A stretch of 64,000 nucleotides of DNA from Massilia sp. ST3 (GCF_018119405.1 NZ_JAGPWC010000008.1:34891-98890); one strand, 5' to 3'; shown: positions 16,542-26,564, counted from the first letter of the stretch. The notes: a model not told the origin generated them from the letters alone. Numbers and translations: made by a program.

Positions 16542-17573
16542 ATGCCGCGCCCAGGCCTCGCGCCCCTCCTCTCTATCCTCGCCGCCACGTGCACGCTGGC
16601 GATGGCGCCCGCAAGCGCGCAGCTGCGCGCGCACCGCATCGACAATGGCACGGTCACCGTGCTGGCCAGCGAAGCCGCCGGCGGGCGCCTGCTGTCCTTC
16701 GCACTGGCGGGGCAGCCCAATTTCCTGCTGGTCGACGAGAACGCGGGCAATCCCGACGCCGGCTTCAACGCCTTCAGCAATAACGTCCCCTATCTGGGCC
16801 ACGAGGTCTGGGTGGGACCGCAAAAGGAATGGTGGACCGACCAGACCGTGAATCCCGACCGCGCCAAGGCCAGGGCGCCCTGGCCGCCCGACCCTTACCT
16901 GAGCCTGGCCCCGTACGCGCTGGTGCAGCGCACGCCGGCGGAACTGGTGGTCGACAGCCCGCCCAGCCTGGTGACGGGTATCCAGCTGCGCAAGCGCTAC
17001 GCGCTGATCAAGGGCCGGCCGAACAGCCTGCAGCTGGACGTGCGCGCCACCAACCGCCGCAACCAGCCGGTGGCGCGCGACATCTGGTTCAACACGCGGG
17101 TACGGCCCGACACCCGGGTTTATGTGCCGGTGGCGTCGAAAGAGGATGTGCGGCTGGAAGCGGCGACGCCGGAGGAAGCCCCGGGCAGTACCCTGGCCGA
17201 CGGCGTCCTGTCGCTCGACCAGCCCGACGGCGGTGCGCGCAAGGGCAAGCTGTTTATCCAGCCCGCGGGTGGCTGGATGGCCGCCTTCCACGGCAAGCAG
17301 GCTTTCGTGATCCAGTTCCGCCTCCAGCCGCGCGCTGCGATCCATCCCGACCAGGGGCAGGTCGAGCTCTATCACGAAGTCCAGCCTGGCGAGGCGGGCA
17401 AAGGCGTACTGGAGATGGAAGTCCACGCCCCCTATGTGCGGCTGGCGCCGGGCAAGGCGATGCGCGCGTCCGAGCACTGGACCCTGCTGCCCTACCAGGG
17501 CCCGGCTACGCGCGAAGCCCACCTGGCCTTCCTGCGCCAGCACGCGCGCCAGCTGGGCCTGACGGGCTGGTAA
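16542..17573 (+). CDS. Exported DUF4380 protein (mutarotase-like fold)
   Basis: A 343-residue secreted protein with signal peptide MPRPGLAPLLSILAATCTLA, cleaved near ASAQ. The rest resembles the DUF4380 family, which is predicted to adopt a galactose-mutarotase-like beta-sandwich: GHEVWVGPQKEWW near residue 90, RKRYALIKGRPNSLQLDV near 150, and YHEVQPGEAGKGVLEMEV near 285. Such proteins often accompany polysaccharide-degrading genes, but no catalytic residues can be assigned. The ATG at 16542 has AAGGAT upstream and begins the signal peptide; an earlier in-frame ATG at 16488 is less likely. It is divergent from the zinc-ribbon gene, and its stop is three bases from that of the SRAP gene. Confidence 0.75.
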   Translation: MPRPGLAPLLSILAATCTLAMAPASAQLRAHRIDNGTVTVLASEAAGGRLLSFALAGQPNFLLVDENAGNPDAGFNAFSNNVPYLGHEVWVGPQKEWWTDQTVNPDRAKARAPWPPDPYLSLAPYALVQRTPAELVVDSPPSLVTGIQLRKRYALIKGRPNSLQLDVRATNRRNQPVARDIWFNTRVRPDTRVYVPVASKEDVRLEAATPEEAPGSTLADGVLSLDQPDGGARKGKLFIQPAGGWMAAFHGKQAFVIQFRLQPRAAIHPDQGQVELYHEVQPGEAGKGVLEMEVHAPYVRLAPGKAMRASEHWTLLPYQGPATREAHLAFLRQHARQLGLTGW

Positions 17574-17576
17574 GCC

Positions 17577-18260
17577 TCAGAACAACGAGAGATTGGCCGA
17601 CGGCGTTTCCGCCTTGGCCACCGTGCGCGGCGCGGGCCAGGCCTTCATGCCTTCCGCCGGGTAGTGGCGCAGGAAGCTGCGCGCCGTTTCCACGTCCGGG
17701 CAGGCGAGCCAGTCGCCGATTTCCTCGGGGCGCAGCACCACCAGCGAGCGCTTTTCGTCGTCCGGCTTGTGCATGCGCCGCATCAGCGGGTGCGTATCGG
17801 CATTGATGGTGATCTGGGTGAAGGAAGCCTCGATGCGCCCGTCCGCCTCGCTCCACTCGCGCCACAGGCCCGCCACATAGAACAGCGCGTCGTCTTCCAT
17901 CCCGATGCCGTAGCGCTCGGCGCGTCCGCTTTCGTAGCACGGCTCGTAGAAGCAGCTCATCGGCACCGCGCAGAACTGCAGGCGGCGCCAGGCAGGCGCG
18001 AAGGAGCGCCGCTCGCCCAGGGTCTCGGCGCGCGCATTCATGGTGTCGAACGCCTTCACACCCGGCGGGATGTGCCGGCGCGGCACCATGCCGTAGCTGG
18101 CCAGCGCGGGCGCGGGACGCCGTTCGGCATCCAGACGCAGGATCGGCGCCGCGTAATCCTTCCAGATCTCGTCGGGCCAGCGCCAGTCGGCGGGCAGCTC
18201 GCTGAAGGCGCCGATGCTGCCGAACTGCTCCGGCGTGGGCGCGCGGTAATTCACGCACAT
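17577..18260 (-). CDS. yedK: SOS response-associated (SRAP/HMCES-type) abasic-site protein
   Basis: A 227-residue SRAP-domain protein, the bacterial YedK/HMCES family that protects abasic sites in single-stranded DNA by forming a covalent thiazolidine link through its N-terminal cysteine. That cysteine is residue 2 (MCVNYRAP). The other active-site elements are visible: TMNARAET (Asn, near residue 73), CFYEPCYE (catalytic Glu, near 108) and the histidine segment THPLMRRMHKPD (near 165). The genuine start is fixed because Cys2 must be exposed after Met removal. No LexA box can be identified with confidence upstream. Confidence 0.92.
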   Translation of the reverse strand: MCVNYRAPTPEQFGSIGAFSELPADWRWPDEIWKDYAAPILRLDAERRPAPALASYGMVPRRHIPPGVKAFDTMNARAETLGERRSFAPAWRRLQFCAVPMSCFYEPCYESGRAERYGIGMEDDALFYVAGLWREWSEADGRIEASFTQITINADTHPLMRRMHKPDDEKRSLVVLRPEEIGDWLACPDVETARSFLRHYPAEGMKAWPAPRTVAKAETPSANLSLF

Positions 18261-18447
18261 GATCGAGTCACATATTTTAAGGGAACGGGAATGATACCAG
18301 CGCGGCGCCCGCCTTCCGGCGCTGCCAATTGTGCGATATGGAATGCAGCTTCAATGATATATTTTTGTCAGCATTTCTACTGCCCCCCGCATTGCATTTT
18401 CTATCACGCCGTCGACTGCAGCAGAACGGATAACAACTGAACCTTAG

Positions 18448-19611
<1,164 letters not shown>

Positions 19612-19753
19612 TGCCACTGACGTGAGCCCGTCCTCCGCGCCGCGGCGGCTTGTGCGCTGTGGCGCGGGCGCTACCCAGCAGGTGCAGCTGTGCGCCAGGC
19701 CGCGCGCGTTCGCCGGACAATCGGGCAAGGACCACTTCCTTGCCGGGGTTGCC

Positions 19754-20518
19754 ATGAAGACTGCGCTTGCCGCGATACTCCTCACGCTTTCCAGCCTGGC
19801 CGCACCGGATTCCCGGGCGCAATCCAGTCCACCCGCGCAGTCCACGGCGACACCGCAGCTTTCCTTCTCGATCACCAACAGCCAGCTGACCCTGCGCTCG
19901 CTCGACGGCGGCGCACTCCCGCTGCAATTGTCCGAGCAGCGCCAGCACCTGCTGGTGCGCTCCTACGGCGACAACGAAGGCGAGCACCTCGACAGCTATC
20001 CCGATCCGGGCAAGCCGGTCAGCGTCGAGGCATCCTACGGCGACGGTTTCTCGCGCATCGAGATCGCGCACATCTTCGGCGACGTGAGCGCGACCGTCGC
20101 CGCCGATACCACAAAGGACGCCAGCTTCAACGACATCGTCTGGGGCAGCGGCGCCACCTTCACCCTGCCCGCCCGCTCCTTCCTGACCATGGTCGCCTGG
20201 GTCAGCATCGACAGCGAGGCGGCTTGGGACAGCAACTACGCCGCCTTCGAACGCGGGCTGATCGCGGGCACGGAAGGCGCCACCGGGGAACGCTTCATCC
20301 TGGACGGCTCCCGCGCGACCAGCCAGTACTTCCTCACCGCCCTCAATCCCCTCGACGAGGCCGCGACCTTCTACTATTACTCGAACCTGTACGCCAACGC
20401 CTACAGCGTGACGCCGGTGCCCGAACCCGCCGGCTCGGCCATGCTGGCCGCCGGGCTGGCCGCAGGCCTGGCGCTGAGAACGGCGTCGCGGACGCGCCAG
20501 CACGGGAGACGGACATGA
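19754..20518 (+). CDS. PEP-CTERM secreted protein (first of a tandem pair)
   Basis: A 254-residue exported protein. It has an N-terminal signal peptide (MKTALAAILLTLSSLAAPDSRAQ), a beta-rich middle, and a C-terminal sorting tail: VPEPAGSAML, a hydrophobic stretch, and a terminal RTASRTRQ. This is the PEP-CTERM signal recognised by exosortase. It shares a recognisable pattern with the next protein: SLRSLDGG / SLRSMDGM early on, WGSGATFTLPARSFLTMVAW / WGSYGSVTLPANSVLTIAAW, and TSQYFLTALNPLDEAATFYYY / SSQYFISAINPLDTEATFHYY. Its function is unknown; family members are often exopolysaccharide-associated. It follows glf by 142 bp and ends in a 4-bp ATGA overlap with its paralogue. Confidence 0.78.
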   Translation: MKTALAAILLTLSSLAAPDSRAQSSPPAQSTATPQLSFSITNSQLTLRSLDGGALPLQLSEQRQHLLVRSYGDNEGEHLDSYPDPGKPVSVEASYGDGFSRIEIAHIFGDVSATVAADTTKDASFNDIVWGSGATFTLPARSFLTMVAWVSIDSEAAWDSNYAAFERGLIAGTEGATGERFILDGSRATSQYFLTALNPLDEAATFYYYSNLYANAYSVTPVPEPAGSAMLAAGLAAGLALRTASRTRQHGRRT

Positions 20519-21249
20519 AACGCGCACTCGCTGCATGTGCGCTGGCGGCCGCCAGCAGCGGCGCATGGAGCCAGGATGCGGGCATCGTCTTTACCCTGAG
20601 CAACGTCCATGTCAGCCTGCGTTCGATGGATGGCATGGAGCTGCCCCTGGCGGTGTCCGGCCAGCGCCAGACACTGAGCGCGCGCGCCTACAGCGCCACC
20701 GGAGAACACGCAGAACGGCTCGACCTCGACGAGGAAGTGGCCGGAGCGGGCGTATCGGTCGGGCACGAGACCGCGTTTGTCCAGGTCGCCGTCGAGGGCA
20801 CCCTTGGCGGGGCGCGCGGCGTCGCCACCTTCGCGGAGCCTTCGGTGGACTGGGTCAGCAGCGAGTTCGCCTGGGGCAGCTACGGCAGCGTTACCCTGCC
20901 CGCCAACTCCGTGCTCACCATCGCCGCCTGGGCCACGGTGCGCAACGACGGCGCCGAGGAAAACCGCATCAGCTTCGAGCAGGCGCTGGTCGCCGCCACC
21001 GAAGGCGCCTTCGGCGAGCGCTACGAGCTGCGGGCTGCGGACGCGTCCAGCCAGTACTTCATTTCGGCGATCAACCCGCTCGACACCGAAGCCACCTTCC
21101 ACTACTACACCGAGCTGGCGGGCTACGCGTTTTCGGTCAGCCCGGTGCCCGAGCCTTCCGCCTGGGCGATGCTGGCGGGCGGGCTGCTTCTGCTGGGCTG
21201 GGCACGCCCGCGCCCAGCGGGCCGAGGGATGCCCGCACCGTCACACTGA
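20515..21249 (+). CDS. PEP-CTERM secreted protein (second of a tandem pair)
   Basis: A 244-residue paralogue of the preceding gene, translationally coupled to it through ATGA. The signal peptide is MKRALAACALAAASSGAWS. The conserved body motifs are VHVSLRSMDGMELPL, SFEQALVAATEGAFGERY and FISAINPLDTEATF. The C-terminal sorting signal is VPEPSAWAMLAGG plus a hydrophobic helix and an Arg-rich tail (ARPRPAGRG). Processing would need an exosortase encoded elsewhere. The last 113 bp overlap, in antisense, the 3' end of the LacI gene, so the sorting tail shares its DNA with the regulator's C-terminus. Confidence 0.78.
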   Translation: MKRALAACALAAASSGAWSQDAGIVFTLSNVHVSLRSMDGMELPLAVSGQRQTLSARAYSATGEHAERLDLDEEVAGAGVSVGHETAFVQVAVEGTLGGARGVATFAEPSVDWVSSEFAWGSYGSVTLPANSVLTIAAWATVRNDGAEENRISFEQALVAATEGAFGERYELRAADASSQYFISAINPLDTEATFHYYTELAGYAFSVSPVPEPSAWAMLAGGLLLLGWARPRPAGRGMPAPSH

Positions 21250-22216
21250 CCGGGAAGCTGCGCGCTACCTGCCGCCGGCCGCCGTCGCACAGGTTGAGCA
21301 GCGCGGCCACGCCGTTGTGGGTCATCTCGCGCCAGGGAATGCGCACCGACGTCAGGCGCGGCGCCGAGAACGCCGCGCTGGGCGCGTCGTCGTAGCCGAT
21401 CACCGACACGTCGCGCGGGACGTGGATGCCCACTTCATGGAAGCAGGACATGGCGCCCAGCGCCATCTCGTCGTTGGCGCAGAACAGCGCGGTGAAGCGC
21501 GTGTTCGAGGCCAGCAGCTCGTGCGCCGCCGACCAGCCGCCGGCTGCCGAGAAGTCGCGCTCGGCCACCCACATGCCGGCCGTCCCGATACCTGCGTCTT
21601 CCAGCTCGCGCATGAAGCCCTCGATACGGTCGACGTTGTCCTGCACCTTCCAGGGGCCGGCGATGACCGCGAACTCGCGGTGCCCCTGCTCGAGCAGCGC
21701 GCGCGCCGCCAGGCGCCCGCCCAGCACGTGGTCGACCGTGAAGCACTGGTCCGGGATGCTGTCGAAGGCGTAGTTGAGGGCGACCATGCGTTCACGGATT
21801 GCGCCGAACAGGGCCAGGTCTTCTTCGCGCAGGGGGCTGGTCAGCACGAGCACGCCGTCGCAGCCGCGCTCGACCAGCAGGCTCACGCCATCGATCGCCT
21901 CCTGCCGGGCTTCGCCCTTGCCCGCGCCGAAGGCGATCATCATGTGCAGGCCGGCAGCGCGCAGCTCGGCGTCGACGATCTTGAGGATCGCCGTGTAGAA
22001 GGTCCCCGAGAGCATGGGAATATACACGCCGATCATGCGCGAACTCCCGTACAGCAGCGAGCGCGCGGCATGCGAAGGCCGGTAGCCCAGCGCCTCGACA
22101 GCCTGCTTGACCCGTTCCAGCTTGGCGGCCGACACCGAGCCCTTGCCGCGCACCACGCGCGAGGCGGTTCCCAGTCCCACCCCGGCCAGGCGGGCTACGT
22201 CCTTGATCGTCGGCAC
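21137..22216 (-). CDS. LacI-family transcriptional regulator of the GH30/TonB locus
   Basis: A 359-residue LacI/GalR repressor. The N-terminal helix-turn-helix is TIKDVARLAGVGLGTASRVV, followed by the hinge YRPSHAARSLLYG, which inserts into the minor groove at the centre of palindromic operators. The periplasmic-binding-protein-like core follows (IGVYIPMLSGTFYTAIL, GCDGVLVLTS, FTALFCANDEMALGAM). The protein is about 20 residues longer than usual; the Pro/Ala/Arg tail is encoded opposite the PEP-CTERM gene. It lies 31 bp after the GH30 gene in a receptor-glycosidase-regulator operon, so it probably controls that operon through the TTGGAAACGTTGCCAA sites. The inducer is presumably an oligosaccharide or glucose derivative (inference). 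Confidence 0.9.
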   Translation of the reverse strand: MPTIKDVARLAGVGLGTASRVVRGKGSVSAAKLERVKQAVEALGYRPSHAARSLLYGSSRMIGVYIPMLSGTFYTAILKIVDAELRAAGLHMMIAFGAGKGEARQEAIDGVSLLVERGCDGVLVLTSPLREEDLALFGAIRERMVALNYAFDSIPDQCFTVDHVLGGRLAARALLEQGHREFAVIAGPWKVQDNVDRIEGFMRELEDAGIGTAGMWVAERDFSAAGGWSAAHELLASNTRFTALFCANDEMALGAMSCFHEVGIHVPRDVSVIGYDDAPSAAFSAPRLTSVRIPWREMTHNGVAALLNLCDGGRRQVARSFPVSVTVRASLGPLGAGVPSPAEAARPPASPRRKARAPG

Positions 22217-22247
22217 AGGCCTTCCTCGTCCATGGATTGCGTTGTGA

Positions 22248-23693
22248 TTAACGTAACACAGTCTGGATCGCGCGGGCCGGAATCTCGACCGCCGTTTCCA
22301 TTCCGTCGACCATCAGCCGGTAGCGCTGCGCCTGGGCCGTCCTGTTCATAACGACGATGGCGAGCGAGCCGTCCGGGTTGCGGAAGGCCACGGTGTCGAG
22401 CGTGCTGCGGCTGGCGGTGGCGTTGACGCGGCGCGCCTTCGGCTTGATGTAGCGCGTGAAGTGGCCCATGTAGGCATAGCTCGGTGTGTACACCAGCTTG
22501 CCGTCCTCGCTCGCATGCAGCAGCGCGAAGCAGAAGTTGCCCACGTGGTTGGGGCCGCCCCGGCCGTCGAGCAGCATGTTCCAGTCGATCCAGCCGGCCG
22601 CGCCGGCGTTCAGGTCGGCCATGATCTCGCTGCCGTAGCGCTCGCCGTTGGCCCAGTCCTGCAGGCGCGCCGGATCGAAGCGCTCCACCGTGGCCTCGGT
22701 CATCAACAGGGGCACGTCCGGGTAGGCGGCGTGCACGGCCGCCACGTTGCGGTGCATCGGCTGGCCCTTGGCCCAGGTCTCGTACCAGTGGAAGCCGATG
22801 CCCCACACATAGGGGCGCGCCTTGGGGTCGTTCAGGATGTGGGCCGCGCGCTGGGGCAGCAGGTCGCGGTTGTGGTCCCAGACGATGATCTTCTTGTCCT
22901 TCAGGCCCGCGCGCGCCAGCGCCGGGCCGAGATGGTCGCCGAGGAAGCGGGTTTCCTCCTCGGCGGTGTAGATCATCGACTCCCAGGTCTGCTTGGCCAT
23001 CGGCTCGTTCTGCACCGAGAGCCCCCACAGCGGGATGCCCGCCTTTTCGTAGGCCTGGACGAAGCGCACGATGTAGCCGGCCCACAGGTCGCGGTTTTCA
23101 GGCAGCAGGCTGCCGCCCTGCAGCATGTTGTTGTTGGACTTCATCCAGGCCGGCGCGCTCCAGGGACTGGCGAACACGCGCATGTCGGTGCCATGGCCCT
23201 TGGCGGCGGCCAGCGACTGGCGCAGCAGCGGCAGGCGGTGGCGCTCGTCGTGCTCGATGCTGAACGAGGCCAGCGAACGGTCGCCATCCTTCACATAGGT
23301 ATAGCTGCCGCTGCTGAAGTCCGAGCTGTGGATGGTGGTGCGCAGCACGTTGTAGCCCAGGCCTTCGCGCGGGTCGAAATAGGCCTTGAGGTATTCGCGC
23401 TGGGCCGCGGGTGTCAGCTTGGCGTACACCTCGGCCACCGCGTCGGTCACCGCGCCGCCGAAGCCGAACACCTCCTGGAAGCGCTGGCGCGTGTCGACGA
23501 AGACCGCGGTCTCGGTTTCCAGCGGCTGCCCGGCCGGGCGCGCCGCGCCCAGGGACTGCGCGGCGAACCGCTGGCCGCTTCCCTGCGCCGTCGTCACCAC
23601 ATGCCAGGTGGCGCCGGGCGCCGCCTGGGCGCCCAGTACCGTCATCAGTGCGGCGCCACACACCATGCGCATCGTCTGTCGTTTCGTCGTCAT
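22248..23693 (-). CDS. GH30 glycosidase (glucosylceramidase/beta-1,6-glucanase type)
   Basis: A 481-residue exported glycoside hydrolase family 30 enzyme. The signal peptide is MTTKRQTMRMVCGAALMTVLGAQAAPGA. The (beta/alpha)8 barrel carries GFGGAVTDA (80s), ASPWSAPAWMK (175-185), the acid/base Glu230 in SVQNEP and the nucleophile Glu333 in LMTEATVE. A C-terminal beta-domain ends PARAIQTVLR. GH30 enzymes with this layout cleave beta-1,6-glucan or related beta-glucosides by a retaining mechanism; exact specificity cannot be read. It follows the TonB receptor by 11 bp in one operon, with an AGGAGACC ribosome-binding site. The open frame runs on upstream into receptor sequence, which is not part of this protein. 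Confidence 0.9.
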   Translation of the reverse strand: MTTKRQTMRMVCGAALMTVLGAQAAPGATWHVVTTAQGSGQRFAAQSLGAARPAGQPLETETAVFVDTRQRFQEVFGFGGAVTDAVAEVYAKLTPAAQREYLKAYFDPREGLGYNVLRTTIHSSDFSSGSYTYVKDGDRSLASFSIEHDERHRLPLLRQSLAAAKGHGTDMRVFASPWSAPAWMKSNNNMLQGGSLLPENRDLWAGYIVRFVQAYEKAGIPLWGLSVQNEPMAKQTWESMIYTAEEETRFLGDHLGPALARAGLKDKKIIVWDHNRDLLPQRAAHILNDPKARPYVWGIGFHWYETWAKGQPMHRNVAAVHAAYPDVPLLMTEATVERFDPARLQDWANGERYGSEIMADLNAGAAGWIDWNMLLDGRGGPNHVGNFCFALLHASEDGKLVYTPSYAYMGHFTRYIKPKARRVNATASRSTLDTVAFRNPDGSLAIVVMNRTAQAQRYRLMVDGMETAVEIPARAIQTVLR

Positions 23694-23704
23694 CCGGTCT
23701 CCTG

Positions 23705-26416
23705 TTACAGTTTGTAGTTGACGCCGAACAGCACCTGGCGGCCGTAGGTCGTGTAGCGTTCTGGGGCGTAGGCGCCGCTGGCGAAGGCGCTGCCCTGCTT
23801 GGTCTGGTAAGGCTCGTTGCCCAGGTTGTTCACCTGCAGCAGGAAGGACAGGTTCTTGTACGGGCCGTCCTGGAATTCGTAGCCCAGCTGGACGTCGACC
23901 TGCTTCTCCGCCAGGATCTCGCTGAAGGCGCGCTGGGCGAACAGGCCGGTGACCTCGCCGCGGAAGGCCGAGCGGTAGCGCTGGGCCACGCGCGCCGAGA
24001 AACCGTGCTTCTCGTAGAACACGGTCAGGTTGGCGACCACGCCCGACAGGCCGGGCAGCTTCTCGGTGGTGCCGGGACCGTTGGGGCTGATCGAACTCTC
24101 GGTGCCCGAGGCGCTGGCCTGCACGCCGAAGCCATCCAGGCGCTCCCACAGCATGCCGAACTGCAGGGCCGCGGTCAGCTCGATGCCGCGCACGAAGCCG
24201 CCCTGGCCGTTGGCCGGCTGGTTGATCGTGCCGATGTTCGTCAGCGGCACCACGGCGCTGGAATTCGGGAAGCCGGTGAAATCGAAGGGACGCTGCTGGT
24301 TGTAGATGTAGCTCTTCAGGTCCTTGAAGAAGTAGGCGGCCGAGAGGTAGCTGCCCTTTCCCAGGTAGTGCTCGAGCGACAGATCGAAGGAATTCGCGCG
24401 CCAGGGTTCGAGCTGCGGGTTGCCGCCATTGCCGTTCCACATGCGGGTGGTCGCGTCCACGCCCGCCGACACGCCGGCGCGCATGTCCGACATGCGCGGC
24501 CGCGCCACGGTCTTGGCCGCGCCCAGGCGCAGGTAGGTATCGTGCAGGTAGTTGCCGAGGTCGAAGTTCAGGTTCAAGCTGGGGAGCACGTCGTGGTAAC
24601 TGTGGCCGTCGCGCAGGGGCGTGATCACGTTGCCGCTGACCGCCTTGCCCTCGGCCTGCTGGTCCACGTGCACGTACTGCACGCCCAGGTTGCCGCGCAG
24701 CGGCACGGGGCCCAGGTCGGTGTCGATGCCCAGGCGCAGGTAACCGATGCTCTGCTTCTCGGTCACCGCCCAGTCCTGCTGGGCGACGTCGGTGTCGACC
24801 GGGCGCTTGTCGTAAAACTGGTCGAGCGCGGCGCGCGGGTCGAAGCTCAGCACACCCGGGATCCCGGCCCAGGACAGCGAAGTAATCGGCTGGATGATGT
24901 TGGCCGGGACGGTGGTGAGAGCACGGTTGTTCTTCAGCCAGTAGGTCTGGGACACATCCTCGTGCGACTTGTCGCGCTTGGAATAGCTCAGGCCCGCCTG
25001 CAGGTCGCGGAAGAAACCATCGAGTTCGCCGCGCAGGTTCACCTTGGCCGCGCCCAGGCGGTCTTCCACGCGCGGGTGGTGCATGGTGGCGTCGTGGCCC
25101 CAGCCGCCGACATCGGTCAGCTTGACGATGCCGGGGTTGGTGAAATCGATGCTGGGGGTGAACTGCGGCAGGCCGGCGCCGACCGGAATGCGGAACTGGA
25201 AGTCGTTGTCGGTGACGCCAGAGCCGGCCGGGCCCAGGCCGGCGTAGGTCTCGGAGGTGGTCTCGCGGCGCTTGGCCGAGGACCAGGACAGGTCGCCGTC
25301 CGCCGTCCAGCGCGGGTTGAGACGCACCTTGGTGTTCCAGCCGGCGGCGGCCATCTCGTCGCGCCGCTCGTTGTAGTCGTTGCGCACGATGGGCTCGAGG
25401 TTGACCAGGCTGCCGCCCGTCAGCAAGCGCACGCCGCCGATGGTTTCGATCTGCGGGTTGCGGTAGGTGACGGCACTCCACTGGTGCGAGTTCCACATCA
25501 TGCCGCGCATGATCTCTTCCTGGTCGAACTGCGAATAGTACAGGTCCAGGGTCGAGCGCACGTCGCGGCCCGGCTTCCAGTCGATCACGGCCATCAGGCC
25601 GTCGCGCACCTGCTTGCGCGAGGTCGAGGTCACTTCCGCGCCCTTGAGCGCCACCACGTCCTCGTTCCCGGCCGGCAGGTTGTTCTGGTCGCCCCACCAC
25701 CAGGACTTGTATTCCTTCTGCTGGCCCGGCGAATCGAGGTGGGCGTAGCCGATGGCCAGGCCCAGCGTATTGTTCAAATACTGGTCGATGTAGGAGACCG
25801 ACAGGCGCTTGCCCCTGATCGACCAGCCGCTGTTCAGTTCTCCGTTGCCGTTATGCTCGCCGCGCACATTGAAGGCGATGGTGCGTCCCTTGCGGTCGAG
25901 CGGACGCACGGTGCGCAGGTCGATGGTGCCGGACAGGCCGGCCGCGGTCATGTTGGCGTCCGGCGTCTTGTAGACGGTCACGCCGCTGAGCAGCTCGGAC
26001 GGGTACTGGTCGAATTCGGCGCTGCGGTCGTTGCTGGTGCTGGTCTGCTCGCGGCCGTTGAGCAGGGTGACGCCGAAGTCCGGCGCCAGGCCGCGCAGCG
26101 AGATCACCTGGGCGCGGCCGGCCACGCGTTGCGCGGTCAGTCCCGGCAGGCGCGCGATCGATTCGGCGATCGAGACGTCCGGCAGCTTGCCGATGTCCTC
26201 GGCGGTGATGGCCTCGACGATGGAATCGGATTCCTTCTTGATCGCGATCGAGCTTTCGATACTGCCGCGGATGCCGGTCACGACGACTTGGGCGGGGGTC
26301 TCTTCTCCCCGCTGCGCCTGCTCCTGGGCCTGCACCGCCGCGCTCCACAACAGCAGCGCGCAGGCGGCAGCGATGGGGGTGACGGCGAATGCGCCGGTCT
26401 TGCCAAAACGAGTCAT
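23705..26416 (-). CDS. TonB-dependent outer-membrane receptor for a carbohydrate
   Basis: A 903-residue outer-membrane receptor. The signal peptide is followed by a TonB-box region (AQVVVTGIRGSIESSIAIKK), a plug domain (EDIGKLPDVSIAESIARLPGL, VISLRGLAPDFGVTLLNGRE) and a 22-strand-type barrel ending in the aromatic-terminal RQVLFGVNYKL. The plug wording is that of the TonB-Xanth-Caul subfamily of Xanthomonas and Caulobacter receptors, which often import oligosaccharides. It is the first gene of the operon with GH30 and LacI, so it probably captures the glucan fragments released by GH30. The ATG at 26416 has GGAGACC upstream, and the promoter at 26436-26464 overlaps an operator. Confidence 0.92.
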   Translation of the reverse strand: MTRFGKTGAFAVTPIAAACALLLWSAAVQAQEQAQRGEETPAQVVVTGIRGSIESSIAIKKESDSIVEAITAEDIGKLPDVSIAESIARLPGLTAQRVAGRAQVISLRGLAPDFGVTLLNGREQTSTSNDRSAEFDQYPSELLSGVTVYKTPDANMTAAGLSGTIDLRTVRPLDRKGRTIAFNVRGEHNGNGELNSGWSIRGKRLSVSYIDQYLNNTLGLAIGYAHLDSPGQQKEYKSWWWGDQNNLPAGNEDVVALKGAEVTSTSRKQVRDGLMAVIDWKPGRDVRSTLDLYYSQFDQEEIMRGMMWNSHQWSAVTYRNPQIETIGGVRLLTGGSLVNLEPIVRNDYNERRDEMAAAGWNTKVRLNPRWTADGDLSWSSAKRRETTSETYAGLGPAGSGVTDNDFQFRIPVGAGLPQFTPSIDFTNPGIVKLTDVGGWGHDATMHHPRVEDRLGAAKVNLRGELDGFFRDLQAGLSYSKRDKSHEDVSQTYWLKNNRALTTVPANIIQPITSLSWAGIPGVLSFDPRAALDQFYDKRPVDTDVAQQDWAVTEKQSIGYLRLGIDTDLGPVPLRGNLGVQYVHVDQQAEGKAVSGNVITPLRDGHSYHDVLPSLNLNFDLGNYLHDTYLRLGAAKTVARPRMSDMRAGVSAGVDATTRMWNGNGGNPQLEPWRANSFDLSLEHYLGKGSYLSAAYFFKDLKSYIYNQQRPFDFTGFPNSSAVVPLTNIGTINQPANGQGGFVRGIELTAALQFGMLWERLDGFGVQASASGTESSISPNGPGTTEKLPGLSGVVANLTVFYEKHGFSARVAQRYRSAFRGEVTGLFAQRAFSEILAEKQVDVQLGYEFQDGPYKNLSFLLQVNNLGNEPYQTKQGSAFASGAYAPERYTTYGRQVLFGVNYKL

Positions 26417-26435
26417 ATCGGTCTCCAGTGTTTTT

Positions 26436-26464
26436 ATAATAAAAGAATTTGGAAACGTTGCCAA
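26436..26464 (-). promoter_or_regulatory. Sigma-70 promoter overlapping LacI operator site 1 (TonB receptor operon)
   Basis: On the minus strand, TTGGCA (26459-26464) is a five-of-six match to the -35 box. It stands exactly 17 bp from TATTAT (26436-26441), a good -10 box, about 20 bp before the start codon. The operator TTGGAAACGTTGCCAA (plus strand, 26449-26464) covers the -35 box and half of the spacer, so bound repressor would block RNA polymerase directly. Confidence 0.75.
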
Positions 26465-26480
26465 TCTGCGGCCAAAATAA

Positions 26481-26522
26481 TTGGCAACGGCTCCAGCCAG
26501 AGTGCGGCAGGAGCGTTGCCAA
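26481..26522. repeat. Inverted half-operators forming a hairpin upstream of the receptor promoter
   Basis: The arms TTGGCAACGGCTCC (26481-26494) and GGAGCGTTGCCAA (26510-26522) are inverted complements except for one extra G, with a 15-base loop. The outer nine bases of each arm are the same half-site as in the locus operators (TTGGCAACG / CGTTGCCAA), but here they are 25 bp apart instead of fused. It could be a degenerate or looping-type binding site. Confidence 0.5.
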
Positions 26523-26564
26523 CTACTTGCCGTCCTCATGAAACGGCCGACGGTTCCGTTGACA

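Noticed and set aside
22248..25700. A continuous frame joining GH30 to sequence over the TonB receptor, suggesting a giant GH30 fusion.
   Set aside because: The extra part is an out-of-frame reading of the receptor gene. GH30 has its own signal peptide and AGGAGACC site at 23693.
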